DNA from: Flavobacterium sp. I-STPP5a
GTDB taxonomy: Bacteria > Bacteroidota > Bacteroidia > Flavobacteriales > Flavobacteriaceae
DNA: 64,000 nucleotides
Assembly (NCBI RefSeq): GCF_009764685.1
Contig: NZ_VHLM01000047.1
Location: 151,704 to 215,703 of the forward strand
Direction of reading: 5' to 3'
Numbering within the stretch: the first letter of the stretch is position 1; each line of letters begins with the position of its first letter. The translations under genes were made by a program, and so were the position numbers. The notes beneath the pieces are model-generated. The model ran no database searches. It was not told the origin of the DNA and saw only the letters and a program-made list of their open reading frames with translations. Positions 63,013 to 64,000 of this stretch are shown in pieces.

Positions 63013-63525
63013 GCCCGCATAACTTCTAGCAGAACTAAAATAGTAATCCTCTGGTGAGCTAACTACTTTCTCTTTTACAGGATTGTTATGGATATAATTC
63101 ACTTTTTGTTTTATGAACCAATTGGTTTCTATTATTTCAGCGTGATAGCCGTCTTGCCATACTTTATAGCTTTGGTCTCTCTTAAGATGCGCACACGCTT
63201 GTTCAAAATAGGCCAAAAGCCACTCCCTGCGACTCTCTGGTTCCTCTTTAATCGTTTGAATAATTTTCTTGGAAGTGTATTTTTTAAAATCACGCATGAC
63301 ATCAGATAGAATAAAACCATTTGTGGCTTTGCACATTAAATGGATATGACTGTGCATAATGCAATACGCATAAATCTCAAGTCCTTTTTTCTCCTGACAA
63401 TATTGCAAAGCATTAATAATATTATACTTTTGGTTGAGTCGAGTAAATAAATCAACCCAACCTACTGTTGTAATGGTTATAAAATATGCCTGATCTGTAG
63501 TTGTTGCTTTATATTTTGTTGACAT
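62971..63525 (-). CDS. REP-associated tyrosine transposase (second RAYT)
   Basis: A 184-residue Y1/HUH transposase of a different subgroup from the one at 4556-5017. The HUH motif is H60-I61-H62 in CIMHSHIHLMCKA, and the candidate nucleophile is Tyr144 in IKQKVNYIHNNPV. The HNNPV motif is typical of the REP-associated subgroup. A WQDGYHAE segment precedes it. It is surrounded by GGCACGGATTGCAAATCCG-type REPs. Its last 14 or so codons are duplicated, inverted, at 63874-63916. All catalytic residues are present. A role in processing or spreading the REPs is inferred from the family. Confidence 0.92.
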   Translation of the reverse strand: MSTKYKATTTDQAYFITITTVGWVDLFTRLNQKYNIINALQYCQEKKGLEIYAYCIMHSHIHLMCKATNGFILSDVMRDFKKYTSKKIIQTIKEEPESRREWLLAYFEQACAHLKRDQSYKVWQDGYHAEIIETNWFIKQKVNYIHNNPVKEKVVSSPEDYYFSSARSYAGLDNDLDVVMLDLF

Positions 63526-63639
63526 TTTTTTATTTAAAAATACAATAAAAGCTACAAATAAAACAATTACATATCTTTTATTTTTTGGTTTTCGTGTAAA
63601 TTTGTTTTGAGGTTACGGATTATGCTTGTGCTCATCGTT

Positions 63640-63743
63640 CTGGGCACAGATTACAAATCCGCGCTATCGGGTTTTTCGAACACTTATGCATGCAATTCCG
63701 CGCTATGACTATCGAGAATGCTCGTCATATCCGCGCGATCGGG
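63640..63743 (+). repeat. REP family 2 copies, right of RAYT-2
   Basis: Three partial units: TCTGGGCACAGATTACAAAT then CCGCGCTATCGG (63640-63671); ATGCATGCAATTCCGCGCTA (63687-63706); and ATATCCGCGCGATCGGGA (63727-63744). All share the CCGCGC[TG]ATCG core. Confidence 0.72.
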
Positions 63744-63750
63744 AATTTCA

Positions 63751-63792
63751 AAACAAAAAAGCAACAATTTTACTTGTTACTTTTTGTTTTTA
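63751..63792. terminator. Terminator-like hairpin in the REP field
   Basis: CAAAAAAGCAACAA and TTGTTACTTTTTG pair with one or two mismatches around TTTTAC, followed by TTTTTACTTG. No gene ends here, so this may be a remnant. Confidence 0.4.
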
Positions 63793-63814
63793 CTTGTATT
63801 ATTTGACTTTGATT

Positions 63815-63870
63815 GTGGGCACGGAATGCAATTCCGCGCTATCGTACGTAGAGACATATCCGAGCCATAG
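63815..63870 (+). repeat. Composite REP family 2 unit
   Basis: GTGGGCACGGAATGCAATTC then CGCGCTATCGT, followed by GAGACATATCCGAGCCATAG. This is the inverted counterpart of 62899-62956, with about 80 percent identity by eye. Core hairpin: CGGAAT-GC-AATTCCG. Confidence 0.78.
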
Positions 63871-63873
63871 GGT

Positions 63874-63943
63874 TTAGACAATGATTTAGATGTTGTAATG
63901 TTGGACTTATTTTAGATTGTTGATGCACTGTGTGGGCACGGAT
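63874..63943 (+). repeat. Right arm of the 70-bp inverted repeat (3' fragment of a RAYT gene)
   Basis: Exact inverted copy of 62943-63012. Read rightwards, it encodes the same last residues as RAYT-2 (DNDLDVVMLDLF) and a TAG stop, then TTGTTGATGCACTGTGTGGG and a REP start. No transposase sequence precedes it, so it is a truncated copy of the gene end. Confidence 0.9.
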
Positions 63944-63960
63944 AGCGCCCGAGCGATAGC
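63931..63960 (+). repeat. REP family 2 partial copy at the right end
   Basis: TGTGGGCACGGATAGCGCCC followed by GAGCGATAGC. It shares the GTGGGCACGGAT head of the family, but the remainder differs. The rest of the window (63961-64000) shows no gene. Confidence 0.55.
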
Positions 63961-64000
63961 GAACTGACGAAGTAAATCCTTGTTGTCATGACTCGTTGCA

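Noticed and set aside
63626..63877. 83-codon plus-strand frame in the REP field
   Set aside because: It runs through repeat hairpins, has no protein-like pattern and starts inside repetitive sequence.

Overview
The window comes from an AT-rich Bacteroidota genome, most likely Flavobacterium or a close gliding relative. The evidence is an sprC-sprD-sprB-sprF gliding-adhesin operon with type IX secretion (T9SS) sorting domains, a PorP/SprF-family porin, promoter boxes of the Bacteroidota type TAnnTTTG, TAATG stop-start couplings, and several flavobacterial dispersed repeats. No rRNA, CRISPR array, prophage or complete tRNA was seen.

Layout. (1) 80-2905, minus strand: fused SpmA/SpmB-like membrane protein, PolB-type 3'-5' exonuclease, O6-alkylguanine-DNA alkyltransferase. 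(2) 3076-15701: a tetrapyrrole locus. hemA-hemC-hemD-hemE-(META-domain protein)-(GNAT)-hemF run leftwards, then a REP-associated transposase (RAYT) with its repeats, then hemB coupled to a cytochrome c lipoprotein. An AraC-type regulator, hemH, a MATE transporter and hemJ run the other way. Together these cover glutamyl-tRNA to protoheme except hemL. (3) 15755-24668: NtrY-like kinase, enoyl-CoA hydratase, a conserved unknown, HD hydrolase, a plsC-acyl-ACP desaturase pair, rnpA, DUF4349 lipoprotein, S41 protease, ElaA-like GNAT. (4) 24695-29214: DUF4837 lipoprotein, LysM lytic transglycosylase and pgk, which has a clear promoter and terminator. (5) 29452-54115: the roughly 25-kb spr operon, with two short upstream genes, SprC, a 1900-residue SprD (porin-like barrel plus a very long Ala/Lys/Glu repeat), the 4837-residue adhesin SprB, and SprF. 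(6) 54900-62662: holB, DoxX-like protein, thioesterase, recA, a lipoprotein-ECF sigma-beta-barrel cluster, a second plsC, trpS. (7) 62680-64000: a second RAYT in a field of a different REP family, with a perfect 70-bp inverted repeat that contains the 3' end of the transposase gene.

How the parts fit. The heme locus would supply protoheme for cytochromes, and its divergent regulator is a candidate controller. The spr operon encodes a moving surface adhesin (SprB), its SprF partner, and the envelope proteins SprC and SprD. The rest is mostly housekeeping. The least-explained items are the architecture and repeat dynamics of SprD, a strong hairpin between sprD and sprB, the two RAYT/REP pairs, and a structured dispersed element in the 3' UTR of the hemB-cytochrome transcript. 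I saw no unmistakably new defence or mobile system.
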